From Desulfobacterium sp. (GTDB lineage: Bacteria; Desulfobacterota; Desulfobacteria; Desulfobacterales; Desulfobacteraceae): DNA of 64,000 nucleotides. The notes below the pieces were generated by a model. The model was not told the DNA's origin. It worked only from the letters and a program-made list of their open reading frames with translations, and made no database searches. The stretch covers positions 53,017 through 117,016 of the forward strand of contig JAEINR010000007.1 in assembly GCA_016342325.1 (NCBI GenBank). Reading direction: 5' to 3'. This document shows, piece by piece, positions 46,008-57,031 of this stretch. The translations under genes and the position numbers were made by a program. The first letter of the stretch is position 1; every line of letters starts with the position of its first letter.

Positions 46008-46497
46008 TGTCAGAACTTCCGTCGGTTTTCCGGGATTTTTGCCGTTCAAGGGGAATAAGGCTTTTCAGCTCCTCGATAAAATCATCGACATCCTTGAATT
46101 CCCTGTAGACAGAGGCGAACCTCACATAGGCCACATCATCCAAGACATGGAGTTGTTCCATAATCTTATTGCCAACGATCCTGGAGGAAATCTCCTTGTC
46201 GTTGACCTCCCTGAAATCACGCTCAATGGAATCTACGATCTCTTCGATCTGATCCATGCTGATGGCACGCTTTTCACACGCTTTTTTTATACCGTTCAGG
46301 ATCTTGTCACGGTTGAACACCTCCCGGCGGCCGTCTTTTTTCACGACCATCACGGGCAGTTCCTCAACCTTCTCGTAGGTGGTAAACCTGCGCATGCAGT
46401 CCAGGCACTCCCTGCGCCGACGGATGGCAAATTCGCTGCGGCTAAGCCTCGAGTCCACCACCCGGTTGTTCAATCGTCCGCAATAGGGACACTTCAT
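46000..46497 (-). CDS. nrdR: Transcriptional repressor NrdR
   Basis: 165 residues. Zinc ribbon MKCPYCGRLNNRVVDSR and RRECLDCMRRFTTYEKVE, then ATP-cone VVKKDGRREVFNRDKILNGI. Represses ribonucleotide reductase genes in response to dATP/ATP. Linked to ribD as in many bacteria. I see no NrdR boxes nearby. Confidence 0.96.
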   Translation of the reverse strand: MKCPYCGRLNNRVVDSRLSRSEFAIRRRRECLDCMRRFTTYEKVEELPVMVVKKDGRREVFNRDKILNGIKKACEKRAISMDQIEEIVDSIERDFREVNDKEISSRIVGNKIMEQLHVLDDVAYVRFASVYREFKDVDDFIEELKSLIPLERQKSRKTDGSSDND

Positions 46498-46509
46498 ATC
46501 AGGACCTCA

Positions 46510-46962
46510 TCATTTTAACGCCGTAAGCTCAATCCCGGCCTGGTCGAACATGGTTTCAGACATGGGATCGTTGTACCCGTCACCAAAGTAAACCTTGGTA
46601 ATGCCTGCGTTGATAATCATTTTTGCACAGATTGAGCAGGGCTGATGAGTGCAGTAAAGGGTGGCCCCCCGCACGGAGATGCCATGGCAGGCCGCCTGAA
46701 TAATGGCGTTCTGCTCGGCATGTACGCCCCGGCAGAGCTCATGCTTCTCCCCGGAAGGAACATTGAGCTCTTCCCTGAGGCATCCGGCTATGTCACAATG
46801 GGTAATGCCCGTGGGCGCACCATTGTAGCCGGAACAGAGGATTCTTCTTTCCTTAACAAGAATCGCCCCCACCATGCGCCGGGTGCAGGTAGCACGGGTG
46901 GCGACAAGGCGGGCGATTCCCATAAAATACTCATGCCATGACGGCCTTGAACCATCACCCAT
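46510..46962 (-). CDS. Deoxycytidylate deaminase (ComEB-type)
   Basis: 150 residues from ATG 46962, which overlaps the glyA stop by one base (TAATG). [19 protein letters not shown], zinc site [17 protein letters not shown] and [18 protein letters not shown]. Deaminates dCMP to dUMP for thymidylate synthesis. The frame extends upstream but the coupled ATG is preferred. Confidence 0.92.
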   Translation of the reverse strand: MGDGSRPSWHEYFMGIARLVATRATCTRRMVGAILVKERRILCSGYNGAPTGITHCDIAGCLREELNVPSGEKHELCRGVHAEQNAIIQAACHGISVRGATLYCTHQPCSICAKMIINAGITKVYFGDGYNDPMSETMFDQAGIELTALK

Positions 46963-48224
46963 TAGTTTGCGTTTCCCTCGTAGAGGGGAAATGCCTTGCA
47001 AAGGTCTCGCACCTCTGCATGCACGGCGTCTGTGGTCGAAGGATCCTCAAGCACGTCACAGATAAAACCTGCAACACGCTTCATCTCAGCCGCCTTCATT
47101 CCCCTGGAGGTCAGAAGGGGCGTTCCAATTCGAATGCCGCTTGTCACCATGGGTCCCCTTGGATCGTTGGGAACGGAATTCTTGTTCACCGTGATGCCGG
47201 CCGCCCCAAGACGGTTCTCGGCATCCTTTCCGGACAACCCCTTGTTGGTGAAGTTCATCAACATGAGGTGATTGTCGGTGCCGCCGGAGACAAGCTCTAT
47301 TCCGCGGTCCATAAGACTCTGGGCAAGGACACCCGCATTGGTCACCACCTGCTGCTGGTACAGGGCAAAGCTTGGGGAAAGCGCCTCTTTGAAGGCCACA
47401 GCCTTGGCTGCAATCACGTGCATCAAGGGTCCGCCCTGGATGCCGGGAAAAATCTGGCTCGAGATCTTGGCCCCGATCTCGTTGGATGAAAGGATCATCC
47501 CGCCCCTGGGACCCCGGAGGGTCTTGTGGGTAGTGGAAGTGACAATATCGGCATAGGGAACCGGAGAGGGATGAACCCCGCCTGCCACCAATCCTGCGAT
47601 GTGAGCCATATCCACCATAAACAAGGCGTTGTTTGCCTTTGCAATATCGGAGAACGCCTTAAAGTCGATGATCCTGGGATACGCGCTGGCACCGGCCACG
47701 ATCAATTTTGGCCGGTGTTTTTTAGCAAGGTCCGCCACCTCATCCATGTCGATCATCTCTGTTTCTGACGAAAGACCGTAGTGAACGAAGTTGAAGAGCC
47801 TGCCTGAAAAGCTGACGCCACTCCCATGGGTCAGGTGACCTCCATGGGAAAGATCCATGGCAAGCACAGTATCACCGGGCTTGATCACGGCAAAATAGGC
47901 AGCCATATTGGCCTGGGAGCCGGAGTGGGGCTGAACATTTGCATACTCGGCCTTGAACAGATCCCTTGCCCTGTCAATTGCCAGCGTCTCCGCCCGGTCA
48001 ACCACGGAACATCCGCCATAATACCGCCTTGACGGGTATCCTTCGGCATACTTGTTTGTCAAAACCGAGCCCTGGGCAGCCATGACTGCCCGGCTTGCGG
48101 TATTTTCAGATGCGATGAGTTCGAGCCCCTGCTCCTGCCGTTGCTCCTCTTGTCTGATGATCTCTGCAATTTCCGAGTCGATTTCAGTAATCGTGGTAAT
48201 GTCCAACCCTCTCTCCTTTTCCAA
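46962..48224 (-). CDS. glyA: Serine hydroxymethyltransferase
   Basis: 420 residues. [54 protein letters not shown] and PLP-lysine [13 protein letters not shown]. Interconverts serine and glycine while making methylene-THF, the substrate used by MetF in the left-hand cluster. Starts three bases after rpiB stop. Confidence 0.97.
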   Translation of the reverse strand: MEKERGLDITTITEIDSEIAEIIRQEEQRQEQGLELIASENTASRAVMAAQGSVLTNKYAEGYPSRRYYGGCSVVDRAETLAIDRARDLFKAEYANVQPHSGSQANMAAYFAVIKPGDTVLAMDLSHGGHLTHGSGVSFSGRLFNFVHYGLSSETEMIDMDEVADLAKKHRPKLIVAGASAYPRIIDFKAFSDIAKANNALFMVDMAHIAGLVAGGVHPSPVPYADIVTSTTHKTLRGPRGGMILSSNEIGAKISSQIFPGIQGGPLMHVIAAKAVAFKEALSPSFALYQQQVVTNAGVLAQSLMDRGIELVSGGTDNHLMLMNFTNKGLSGKDAENRLGAAGITVNKNSVPNDPRGPMVTSGIRIGTPLLTSRGMKAAEMKRVAGFICDVLEDPSTTDAVHAEVRDLCKAFPLYEGNAN

Positions 48225-48227
48225 TTC

Positions 48228-48668
48228 CTATCTTTCGATGCTCAAAATTCTATCCAGGTGCCTTCCCCCCTCAAACGGGGTTTCAAGCCAGGTTTTCACC
48301 AGCTCAAACGCAAGGGCATCACCGACCACACGGCCGCCAAGAACAAGAATATTTGAATCATTATGCTGACGGCTCATACGCACCGAAAAAATATCGCTGC
48401 AGAGCGCTGCCCGCACCCGGGGAAACCGGTTGGCGACCATTGACATGCCAAGACCGGTGCCGCACAGCAGGATACCCCTGCTGTACTCGTTATCAGACAC
48501 AGCCTGGGACACTTTTTTGCCGTAATCCACATAGTTTACAGACTCTTCGCTGAATGTTCCCGCATCCTTTACTTCAATGCCAAGGCTTGAAACAAAGGTT
48601 ATGATCTTCTTTTTCAGGCCAAAAGCCGCATGATCACTTCCGACTATAATGGGATTTTCTCTATCCAT
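48228..48668 (-). CDS. rpiB: Ribose-5-phosphate isomerase B
   Basis: 146 residues: VGSDHAAFGLKKKIITF, CGTGLGMSMVANRFPRVRAA and RQHNDSNILVLGGRVVG. Active-site Cys in GILLCGTGLG. Pentose phosphate enzyme. rpiB-glyA pairing is common. Confidence 0.95.
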   Translation of the reverse strand: MDRENPIIVGSDHAAFGLKKKIITFVSSLGIEVKDAGTFSEESVNYVDYGKKVSQAVSDNEYSRGILLCGTGLGMSMVANRFPRVRAALCSDIFSVRMSRQHNDSNILVLGGRVVGDALAFELVKTWLETPFEGGRHLDRILSIER

Positions 48669-48682
48669 GGACCTGCCTGCTC

Positions 48683-48916
48683 CTAAGATTTCAACCTGAT
48701 ATACTCAATGGCATCATTAACCGTGAGCATCTTTTCAGCATCATCATCATCAATATCGATGTCAAACGCCTCTTCCATGGACATGACAAGCTCAACCAGT
48801 GCAAGGGAGTCAGCCCCGAGATCGTCGACCAGCGACGCCTCGGGTACAACATCCTCAATATCCACACCCTGGAGCTTTTCCGCAATTATCTTTTTAACCT
48901 TTGTCTCAACAGTCAT
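48683..48916 (-). CDS. acpP: Acyl carrier protein
   Basis: 77 residues with [22 protein letters not shown]; the Ser of DSL carries phosphopantetheine. Preceded by rpmF instead of the common fabG; no other fatty-acid genes are adjacent. Confidence 0.96.
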   Translation of the reverse strand: MTVETKVKKIIAEKLQGVDIEDVVPEASLVDDLGADSLALVELVMSMEEAFDIDIDDDDAEKMLTVNDAIEYIRLKS

Positions 48917-48960
48917 TGTTAGAGAACCACCTCCGTAAAGGGTTAGGGAAAAACCGACTG

Positions 48961-49146
48961 CTACTCTTCTTCAGCAACAGCCTTTACATTCAATCCGCGA
49001 TATGCACCACACTCGGGACACGCTGCGTGGGGAAGCTTTGCTTCCTGGCACTCGGGACATGTGGTGATGGTCGGAGCCGCAACCTTCTGATGTGTACGCC
49101 TCTTCCGACCACGACTCTTTGAGTTTTTTTGCTTTGGAACTGCCAT
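48961..49146 (-). CDS. rpmF: 50S ribosomal protein L32
   Basis: 61 residues: [20 protein letters not shown], then a zinc-binding set [21 protein letters not shown]-form L32. First gene of the long operon with a near-consensus promoter 70 bp upstream. Confidence 0.97.
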   Translation of the reverse strand: MAVPKQKNSKSRGRKRRTHQKVAAPTITTCPECQEAKLPHAACPECGAYRGLNVKAVAEEE

Positions 49147-49217
49147 TTGTATTTCCTCCTAACCATCTAATTTGTTTCAAAATATACTGTAGTTTCATGT
49201 TTACCAATAAACGTTAA

Positions 49218-49246
49218 TATCTAAATTAACCGGCAAGAATTGTCAA
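49218..49246 (-). promoter_or_regulatory. Sigma70-type promoter of the rpmF-acpP-rpiB-glyA-rib operon
   Basis: Minus strand TTGACA (49246-49241), exactly 17 bp, TAGATA (49223-49218). Perfect -35 and 4/6 -10. About 72 bp before the rpmF ATG. Confidence 0.75.
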
Positions 49247-49352
49247 GAAAATAATCACCGCAACCCAATATCACTTGCCCAATCCCGGGGCCTGTGATAT
49301 TTCCATCCCCCAGGATTTACATGATAAAACCAGATTGATTTACGGAGCAACT

Positions 49353-50759
49353 ATGGATACAGTCATAACACGATTTCCCCCCAGCCCCACGGGCTACCTT
49401 CATATCGGAGGGGCACGCACAGCCCTTTTCAACTGGCTATGGGCACGGAAAACCGCCGGCAAATTTGTTTTAAGAATCGAAGATACGGACGAGGTCCGCT
49501 CCACAAAAGAATCGGTGGATGCCATCTTTGAATCCTTGAAATGGCTTGAGATCGATTGGGACGAAGGTCCTTTCTTCCAGACCGAGCGCTACCCTATTTA
49601 CCGTGAGTACATTCAAAAGCTTGTGGCTTCCGGCCATGCTTACTACTGCAGCTGCACCCCGGAAGAAGTGGATGCCATGCGGGAAGCGGCCAAGGCCAAC
49701 GGCAAGCGCCCCATGTACAACGGGAAATGCAGGGAACTCAATCTTACGCCCGGCAAGAACATGGTGGTCAGACTCAAGGTGCCGAACAACGGCGCCACTG
49801 TGGTGGAAGATGTGGTCAAGGGCCCCACCTCGTTCCAGAACAGCGAAATCGATGATTTCATCATCCAGAGAAGCGACGGCAGTCCCACCTACAACCTGGC
49901 AGTTGTGGTGGACGACCTTACCATGGGGATCAACACCATCCTCCGGGGGGATGATCATCTGGTAAACACCCCCAAGCAAATCCTCCTTTATAAGGCCCTT
50001 GGGGCGGAATCACCGATCTTCGGCCACGTTCCCATGGTGCTCGGCCACGACAAGGCAAGGCTCTCCAAGCGCCACGGCGCCACCAGTGTCGAGGAGTACC
50101 GGGATATGGGCATCCTGCCGGACGCCATGCTCAATTATCTGGTAAGGCTTGGCTGGTCCCACGGCGACCAGGAGTTTTTCACCCGGGAAGAGCTCATCGA
50201 AAAGTTCGACATAGAGCACATCGGGCGCTCCCCCTCCATGTTTGACATGGACAAGCTCATGGCCCTCAACGCCAAACACATCCAGGCCAAGACAAGCTCG
50301 GAAATCGCAGAGGCCCTTATTCCCTATCTGGCAGCCAAGGGAATCTGTGTGGAAAACACTGAGGCCACCCGGCTTGCCGTTGAGTCCCTCCAGCCAAGAA
50401 GCAAGACCCTGGTTGAGATGGCCGAGGCTTCCCTCTTCTATTTTCAGGAGACACTGGAGTTTGATGAAAAAGCCGTTAAAAAGTTCCTCAAACCCCAGGC
50501 GCTTACGCCCCTGACCGAGAGTGCGGACCTCATCGAAGCCCTGGCGGATTTCACCGAGCCCGCCCTTGAGGCGATCTTCAAGCAGGTAATGGAAAAGCAT
50601 GAACTCAAGTTCGGAAAAATCGCCCAGCCCTTAAGGGTAGCCCTGACCGGCAAGACCGTGAGCCCGGGAATCTTTGAAATGATCCTGGCCCTTGGCCAGG
50701 AAAAAACCGTCGCCCGCATCAAGGCGGCAGTAAAGCGCATTCCCCCGGCAGCAGAGTAG
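49353..50759 (+). CDS. gltX: Glutamyl-tRNA synthetase
   Basis: 468 residues from ATG 49353 (MDTVITRFPPSPTGYLHIGG) with GGAG just upstream; the frame is open to 49275 but that part lacks the conserved start. HIGH motif in YLHIGGART, KMSKS-type motif KARLSKRHGATS. Discriminating or non-discriminating charging cannot be told; the presence of gatB leaves either possible. A strong terminator follows. Confidence 0.95.
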   Translation: MDTVITRFPPSPTGYLHIGGARTALFNWLWARKTAGKFVLRIEDTDEVRSTKESVDAIFESLKWLEIDWDEGPFFQTERYPIYREYIQKLVASGHAYYCSCTPEEVDAMREAAKANGKRPMYNGKCRELNLTPGKNMVVRLKVPNNGATVVEDVVKGPTSFQNSEIDDFIIQRSDGSPTYNLAVVVDDLTMGINTILRGDDHLVNTPKQILLYKALGAESPIFGHVPMVLGHDKARLSKRHGATSVEEYRDMGILPDAMLNYLVRLGWSHGDQEFFTREELIEKFDIEHIGRSPSMFDMDKLMALNAKHIQAKTSSEIAEALIPYLAAKGICVENTEATRLAVESLQPRSKTLVEMAEASLFYFQETLEFDEKAVKKFLKPQALTPLTESADLIEALADFTEPALEAIFKQVMEKHELKFGKIAQPLRVALTGKTVSPGIFEMILALGQEKTVARIKAAVKRIPPAAE

Positions 50760-50789
50760 CCCGACCCGGACCTGTTGGCAGTACGACAT

Positions 50790-50831
50790 AAAACGGCGCA
50801 GTGGAAATTTTTCCCCTGCGCCGTTTTTTCT
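50790..50831 (+). terminator. Intrinsic terminator after gltX
   Basis: AAACGGCGCAG and CTGCGCCGTTT form an 11-bp perfect stem (50791-50801 / 50816-50826) around a 14-base loop, followed by TTTCTTTT. Confidence 0.9.
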
Positions 50832-50871
50832 TTTGCAAAAAAGAGATAAGGGGGGACGTCGACTATACGGC

Positions 50872-51279
50872 TTACTTTAATCCCATCTCGTTGAAGAAGC
50901 CGGTGTATTTCTTATCCGTCCCCATGATGTGATCCTTTAGCCAATCACTCAAGAACCCCATGACATTAATGGTCAAAGACAGTTCTTTTTTTTCAAATCC
51001 CCCTTTGAAGGCAACAACCTTTTGGACAAAAGCAGCATGCTCTTTTTTGTGATTTTCCGTATCCGGATATCCAAATTGGGCGAAATAGGTCTCTTCGGTT
51101 TTGAAATGAATCGCGGTATAGCTGATTAAACTATTCACAATCTTCCCCAAAACATCTTTTCCCTTGCCCAGCTTCATGGCCTCATTCAGTTCATTGATCA
51201 TGGCGATAAGCGTCCGGTGCTGCTGGTCAATCTCTTCCACATTTACACTAAGCGTGTCGTTCCAGGTGATCAGAGCCAT
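50872..51279 (-). CDS. Bacteriohemerythrin
   Basis: 135 residues from ATG 51279 (GGAGG five bases upstream). The di-iron ligands are H in DQQHRTLIAMINEL, H..E in AIHFKTEETYF, H..H in NHKKEHAAF and H..D in DWLKDHIMGTDKKY. It binds oxygen reversibly; in sulfate reducers such proteins deliver or sense O2. Single-domain form with no receptor attached. Confidence 0.92.
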   Translation of the reverse strand: MALITWNDTLSVNVEEIDQQHRTLIAMINELNEAMKLGKGKDVLGKIVNSLISYTAIHFKTEETYFAQFGYPDTENHKKEHAAFVQKVVAFKGGFEKKELSLTINVMGFLSDWLKDHIMGTDKKYTGFFNEMGLK

Positions 51280-51475
51280 CTTACCCTCCTTTTTTTTGAT
51301 TTTATCAACCATTTATTCACACGGTCTTTTATCACTGACAAAATGGAGAAAAGATTATTCTCAAGCAATTTTTTCTTGATTTGTTTTCATCGGGAAACCA
51401 ATGCATGTCGTCCCAAAGAATACATATTACTGTAATCCAGACCCACACACTATTCAATTGAAAAACGATTATAAT

Positions 51476-52327
51476 TCAACCCTTTTCGAACAAGATGCCG
51501 GAATACCCGACAAAGCTGTCCCCGGGACTCTTTTCATAGCTTGTTGCGTAGTCGAGCTTAATTCCCCTTTCGGCCCCCATGGCCTGGGATGCGGTTGCCG
51601 CCGCCGCGGCCGCGCCGGCGCAGCAGAGGTTGTGGTTCTCCCGGCCCTGGGCCAGGATGGCATCGGCATCCATGGAGACCATGGCCTTGACGGCCTTGGG
51701 ATCATTGGTCCTTTTGACCCAGTCATGGGCGGTGTCGCCGATTCCTTCGGGGGTAAATCCGTAGTTGAGTCCGTAGTGGGTCATGTCCGTGGAGCCGATC
51801 ACTTTCATGGCAACCCCCATTTTAGAGGCAATCCCAGCGGCAGCCGTTCCCATGACCCGGGCAAGGCTTGAAGGAGGAACCCCCACAGGTACGATGGCCG
51901 CCCTGGGAAAAAAATGTTTTACAAAGGGGAGCTGGACCTCGATGGTGTTGTCCTCGGGAAACACTGCCGGAGTCATGGGCGTCGCCCCCACCATATGGGC
52001 AAGGGCCTCGGCAAACGCTCCATGGACCGCAAGATCCCCAAAGGGCGTCTCCCAGGCGCCCTTTACCATGACGCAGGGGGTTGAACCCGGATGCATGTGA
52101 AGGCCGAACAGCAGAACCACATCCACATCCTCGGCCGCCATGCTTCCGATCACCCTGCAGGCAATGGAGCCGGAGTAGTACCAGCCGGCATGGGGCACGA
52201 TTCCCCCCACATACTCTCCCTGGAGTTTTCCTTTCCCCTGGGCGAGAAACCTGGCAATATCGAGTTCACATCCCGGGGCCCCGGATGGATACCAGGACCC
52301 GCTGAATGCCGCTTGTTTTCTCTCCAT
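51476..52327 (-). CDS. Memo-family protein (AmmeMemoRadiSam system protein B)
   Basis: 283 residues. RKQAAFSGSWYPSG, GGIVPHAGWYYSGSIACRV, VFPEDNTIEVQLPF, IGSTDMTHYG and SYEKSPGDSFVGYSG are the Memo motifs with a His/Cys site (H, H, Asp and C). Family partners AmmeMemoRadiSam A and the radical SAM protein are not in the window. Function unproven; may be a dioxygenase or an RNA-modification helper. Followed upstream by two tandem dispersed repeats. Confidence 0.85.
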   Translation of the reverse strand: MERKQAAFSGSWYPSGAPGCELDIARFLAQGKGKLQGEYVGGIVPHAGWYYSGSIACRVIGSMAAEDVDVVLLFGLHMHPGSTPCVMVKGAWETPFGDLAVHGAFAEALAHMVGATPMTPAVFPEDNTIEVQLPFVKHFFPRAAIVPVGVPPSSLARVMGTAAAGIASKMGVAMKVIGSTDMTHYGLNYGFTPEGIGDTAHDWVKRTNDPKAVKAMVSMDADAILAQGRENHNLCCAGAAAAAATASQAMGAERGIKLDYATSYEKSPGDSFVGYSGILFEKG

Positions 52328-52340
52328 AACTCCCCTCCTA

Positions 52341-52417
52341 CTCTGGACAAGCCAGAACCAAAGAAGTTTTCTGATTCCCTTGCCAATACAACACGAGAAC
52401 CAGAGTTAAGAAACTAA
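52341..52417 (+). repeat. Dispersed ~76-bp intergenic repeat, copy C
   Basis: Begins CTCTGGACAAGCCAGAAC, ends AGAAACTAA, with a TCTGG-ACAAG-CCAGA hairpin (52342-52356). Compared with copy B the stem keeps pairing although the end pair changes from C-G to T-A. Adjacent to copy D in tandem. Confidence 0.8.
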
Positions 52418-52492
52418 CCTGAACAAGCCGGAAGCAAATAAATGTTCTGATCCCCCTGCTAAAATAACACGAGAACCAGAGCGAAGAAGCAA
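52418..52492 (+). repeat. Dispersed ~76-bp intergenic repeat, copy D
   Basis: Begins CCTGAACAAGCCGGAAGC, then TGTTCTGATCCCCCTGC and TAAAATAACACGAGAACC, ends GCGAAGAAGCAA. It directly follows copy C, in the gap between the Memo-family gene and hypB. Confidence 0.8.
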
Positions 52493-52497
52493 TAATG

Positions 52498-53160
52498 CTA
52501 AATCTTTGATCGCACCTTTGATTCAAGCCAGTTGATCCAGGGCTCGAACCCCTCTTCTGTTTTTGCAGACAACTCAAACACCGGCATCCCCGGATGCACC
52601 TGGGTCATGTTGTCCACGGCCTCTTTTGCATTAAAATCCAGGTAGGGCAAAAGATCGACCTTGTTGAGGATGGCTGAATCGGCAAGCCGGAACATCAAGG
52701 GGTACTTCAAGGGTTTGTCTTCACCCTCGGTGACGCTCAGCACAACGGTTCTTGCATCCTCTCCAATGTCAAACTCGGCCGGACATACCAAATTGCCGAT
52801 GTTCTCGACAATGAGAAGATCCAGGTTATCAAGATCAAGCTCTTTGGCCGTTTTTTCAATCATATGGGCCGCAAGGTGGCAGTCGCCGCCAAACTGATCC
52901 GTGTTGATCTGGACGGCCACGGCACCTGTCGCCTTGAGCCTGTCAGCGTCATTGCAGGTACAGATATCCCCTACGATGACCCCGGTCCGTATCCCGGGCA
53001 TGATCCTTGAGAGGGTCTTGCAAAGGGTTTCGGTCTTTCCGGATCCGGGGGAGCTCATCATGTTCAGGACAAACACCTTTTTTTCCGCAAAAAATTTCCG
53101 GTTCTTTTCGGCCATGGTCTCGTTGGCTGCCAGCACCCGCTTCTGAATCTTTATCTCCAT
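52498..53160 (-). CDS. hypB: Hydrogenase nickel-incorporation GTPase HypB
   Basis: 220 residues from ATG 53160 (MEIKIQKRVLAANETMAEKN). GTPase motifs: P-loop NMMSSPGSGKTETLCK, VGDICTCND, VENIGNLVCPAEFD, NKVDLLPYLD. It lacks the N-terminal His-rich nickel store. Delivers Ni with HypA to NiFe hydrogenase. HypC-F and the hydrogenase are elsewhere. Confidence 0.94.
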   Translation of the reverse strand: MEIKIQKRVLAANETMAEKNRKFFAEKKVFVLNMMSSPGSGKTETLCKTLSRIMPGIRTGVIVGDICTCNDADRLKATGAVAVQINTDQFGGDCHLAAHMIEKTAKELDLDNLDLLIVENIGNLVCPAEFDIGEDARTVVLSVTEGEDKPLKYPLMFRLADSAILNKVDLLPYLDFNAKEAVDNMTQVHPGMPVFELSAKTEEGFEPWINWLESKVRSKI

Positions 53161-53203
53161 AGTCTTTTGCCTAATCCTAATGTTGTCTCTTTTTCGATTT
53201 TTA

Positions 53204-53551
53204 TCAATCTGCGATCTCAAGGGACGATATCTCAAGTTCCCTTCCTGAGAGAAGTTCCACGGTTCCGTCCGTGCAAGCAGGGCATCGGAACGCCGGTCCC
53301 TCCACCACCCATTCGTGGCCGCAACTTTTGCACCTTGCCCTCACATCCACCTCGTCGATCACAACCCTTGCCCCCTCAAGGGGGGTATCCTTGGCGATGA
53401 TCTCCATGCAGAACCGAAGACTGTGCTCCACAACCGCCGCAAGTTTGCCGATCCTGAGGTTAAGGACTTCAATCTTTGGATTCTCGATCTCGCTTGGGAT
53501 CGCATCAATGGCAATATTCGCTATCTGCTGGGCCACACCCATCTCGTGCAT
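53204..53551 (-). CDS. hypA: Hydrogenase nickel-insertion protein HypA
   Basis: 115 residues starting MHEMGVAQQIANIAIDAI (His2 is the nickel ligand) with zinc site CKSCGHEW and CPACTDG. Slightly basic C-terminus; normal length. 43 bp before hypB. Confidence 0.95.
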   Translation of the reverse strand: MHEMGVAQQIANIAIDAIPSEIENPKIEVLNLRIGKLAAVVEHSLRFCMEIIAKDTPLEGARVVIDEVDVRARCKSCGHEWVVEGPAFRCPACTDGTVELLSGRELEISSLEIAD

Positions 53552-53561
53552 CGATCCCCTC

Positions 53562-54740
53562 CTATATCCTATCCATGGCCCGTTTAAACGCCGACCTTGA
53601 CCGTTCTATTGTACCGTCATCCACACAAAAGGCCAAACGGAAATATCCGGGTCCACCGAATCCGGTTCCCGGCACGGCCAGGATCAGCTCCTCCTGGAGC
53701 ATTCCCACGAACTTCACGTCATCCTGGATGGGGGATTTTGGGAAGATGTAAAAGGCCCCGGGAGGCGTAGTAAAGGTATAGCCCGCATCATTAAGTATGT
53801 CGCAAAGCAGATCCCGCTTTCTTCGATAGGCGTCGATATCCACGCTGGCCCCCTGGATAAGGGGAAGCACCCGTTGCATCAAGGCCGGGGCATTGACAAA
53901 CCCGAGGATGCGGTTGGTCAGGGCAAGGGCCGGCAGGAGCTGATCCCGGAAGGAGCAGGCGGGATTGACAATAAGGTAGCCGATCCTTTCCCCGGGAAGG
54001 GAGAGATCCTTGGAGTGGGAGGTTGCGACGATGGTGTTCTGATAGGCCGGAAACACCGGGGGAATCACGGTGCTGTCAAACACGATCTTTCTGTAGGGTT
54101 CGTCGGACACAAGATAGATGGTGGTACCAAACTCGGCCCCTTTTTTCTCCAGGAGCTCGCCCAGGGCGGACAGACTCTCTTTGGAGTAGATCTGGCCGGT
54201 TGGGTTGTTGGGGGAATTGACGATCAACACCTTGGTCTTTGGAGTGATGGCCGCTTCCATGGCAGCAAGGTTCAGGGTGAAATCCGCGTTTGCCTCAACC
54301 GTCTTGAGCACGCCCCCATGGTTGTCCGCATAAAAGGTGTACTCGACAAAAAAGGGTCTTGGCACCAGCACCTCGTCTCCGGGGTTGAGCAAGGCCTTTA
54401 AGATGATGTTCAGGCCGCCTGCCGCGCCACAGGTGATCACGATGTCATCGGCGGAGAGAACAGCGCCCTGCTCTTCCCCCACGTTGTCTGCAATGGCCTG
54501 GCGCACGGCGGGATATCCGGGATTGGGCATATAGCCGTGGATATTCTCCCCCTTTTGGGAAGCAACTTTCTCAAGGGCCTCCTGGAAGGCCCGGGGCGGT
54601 TCAAGGTTTGGGTTGCCGATGCTGAAATCAAACACTTTGTCTGCTCCGTGCAGGGCCTTAAGCCTTCCGCCCTCTTCAAACATCTTCCGGATCCAGGAGG
54701 ATTTGGACAGGGTCTCTTCAATCTTCGCTGCGATGGTCAT
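53562..54740 (-). CDS. Class I/II pyridoxal-phosphate aminotransferase
   Basis: 392 residues. DFSIGNPNLEPPRAFQE, GAAGGLNIILKALLNPGDEV, IVNSPNNPTGQIYS, YLVSDEPYRKIVFD and TSHSKDLSLPGERIGYL with the PLP Lys. Fold-type I, like aspartate/alanine aminotransferases. The substrate is not certain. Confidence 0.88.
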   Translation of the reverse strand: MTIAAKIEETLSKSSWIRKMFEEGGRLKALHGADKVFDFSIGNPNLEPPRAFQEALEKVASQKGENIHGYMPNPGYPAVRQAIADNVGEEQGAVLSADDIVITCGAAGGLNIILKALLNPGDEVLVPRPFFVEYTFYADNHGGVLKTVEANADFTLNLAAMEAAITPKTKVLIVNSPNNPTGQIYSKESLSALGELLEKKGAEFGTTIYLVSDEPYRKIVFDSTVIPPVFPAYQNTIVATSHSKDLSLPGERIGYLIVNPACSFRDQLLPALALTNRILGFVNAPALMQRVLPLIQGASVDIDAYRRKRDLLCDILNDAGYTFTTPPGAFYIFPKSPIQDDVKFVGMLQEELILAVPGTGFGGPGYFRLAFCVDDGTIERSRSAFKRAMDRI

Positions 54741-54743
54741 GGA

Positions 54744-55880
<1,137 letters not shown>

Positions 55881-55972
55881 TCAAAGCGATGTAATCCGTA
55901 ACGTTGGCTCCACCTCTTCGACCCATTTTTCGTTGGGGCCAAAGCGCAAATACCCTGCTTTGGCCATGCCGG

Positions 55973-57031
55973 TTATTCGATGAGCATGGCATCGCCATAG
56001 CTGAAAAATCGATAGTTTGATTGAACGGCCTCTTCATAGGCCCGGAATATCTTATCCTTTCCGGCAAAGGCGGAAACGAGCATGAGAAGGGTGGACTCGG
56101 GCAGGTGAAAATTGGTGATAATGGCGTCCACCAGCTTAAACCGGTAACCCGGATAGATAAAGAGGTCGCAAACGCCTCCCCCCGACGCGACCCGCCCTTC
56201 ATCATCCGCTGCAAACTCCAGGGTCCGTACGCTGGTGGTGCCCACGGCAACCACCCGTCTGCCCTCCTGCCTGGCCTGGTTGATGGTCTGGGCACTCTGG
56301 TCGGAGATGTGATAGGATTCCCTGTGGATCTTGTGGTCCCGAATGTCATCCACCCGGACTGGTACAAAGGTGCCATACCCCACATGGAGGGTGACGGTGG
56401 TAAACTCAATTCCTTTTGCCCGAAGTGCCTGCATCAGGGAATCGGTAAAGTGAAGCCCAGCCGTGGGGGCGGCAACCGCGCCCTCTTCCGTGGCATACAC
56501 GGTCTGGTAGTTCGTCCGGTCCTGGGCACTCAACCCGTTGTTCCGCCGGATATAGGGTGGCAACGGCAGCTCTCCCCGGCTTTTCAGGGCCGTGACAACA
56601 TCATCGTCGCAAAAGAACCTGAGCTCGAACAGCCCGCCTTTCCGCTGTTCAACCCTGGCCGTAATCTCGTCGCCCAGGTGAAGGATGGCCCCCTCTTTGG
56701 GGCTTTTGGACGCCCGCACAAGGCAGTCGCACTGGAAATACCCGTTGGCTTCAAGGCACTTCAACCCGGTGGCATAATCAACGATCATCACCTCCACGGC
56801 CCCGCCCGTGGCCTTGTTGCCCTTGAGCCGTGCCGGCACAACCTTTGTGTTGTTGATCACCACAAGGTCGCCGGGGTTGAGCAGATCCAGTATATCCTGG
56901 AATCTGTGGTGGGAAAGATCGCCCCCCTCTTTGTCAAGCCGCAGCAGTCTTGATCCGTCCCGGGTCTCACAGGGAACCTGGGCGATTCTATCCTCTGGAA
57001 GGTCATAGCAATAATCAGTCAAACCATACAT
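55973..57031 (-). CDS. queA: S-adenosylmethionine:tRNA ribosyltransferase-isomerase
   Basis: 352 residues from ATG 57031 (MYGLTDYCYDLPEDRIAQVP), overlapping the DUF2065 stop. RDGSRLLRLDKEG, GDLVVINNTKVVPARLKG, VAAPTAGLHFTDSL and TEFHLPESTLLMLV-type end. Converts preQ1-tRNA to epoxyqueuosine. Same pathway as tgt. Confidence 0.96.
   Translation of the reverse strand: MYGLTDYCYDLPEDRIAQVPCETRDGSRLLRLDKEGGDLSHHRFQDILDLLNPGDLVVINNTKVVPARLKGNKATGGAVEVMIVDYATGLKCLEANGYFQCDCLVRASKSPKEGAILHLGDEITARVEQRKGGLFELRFFCDDDVVTALKSRGELPLPPYIRRNNGLSAQDRTNYQTVYATEEGAVAAPTAGLHFTDSLMQALRAKGIEFTTVTLHVGYGTFVPVRVDDIRDHKIHRESYHISDQSAQTINQARQEGRRVVAVGTTSVRTLEFAADDEGRVASGGGVCDLFIYPGYRFKLVDAIITNFHLPESTLLMLVSAFAGKDKIFRAYEEAVQSNYRFFSYGDAMLIE

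Noticed and set aside
46007-46100. FMN riboswitch ahead of the riboflavin genes
   Set aside because: The rib genes are inside a longer operon and I find none of the conserved FMN aptamer blocks upstream of ribD or rpmF.
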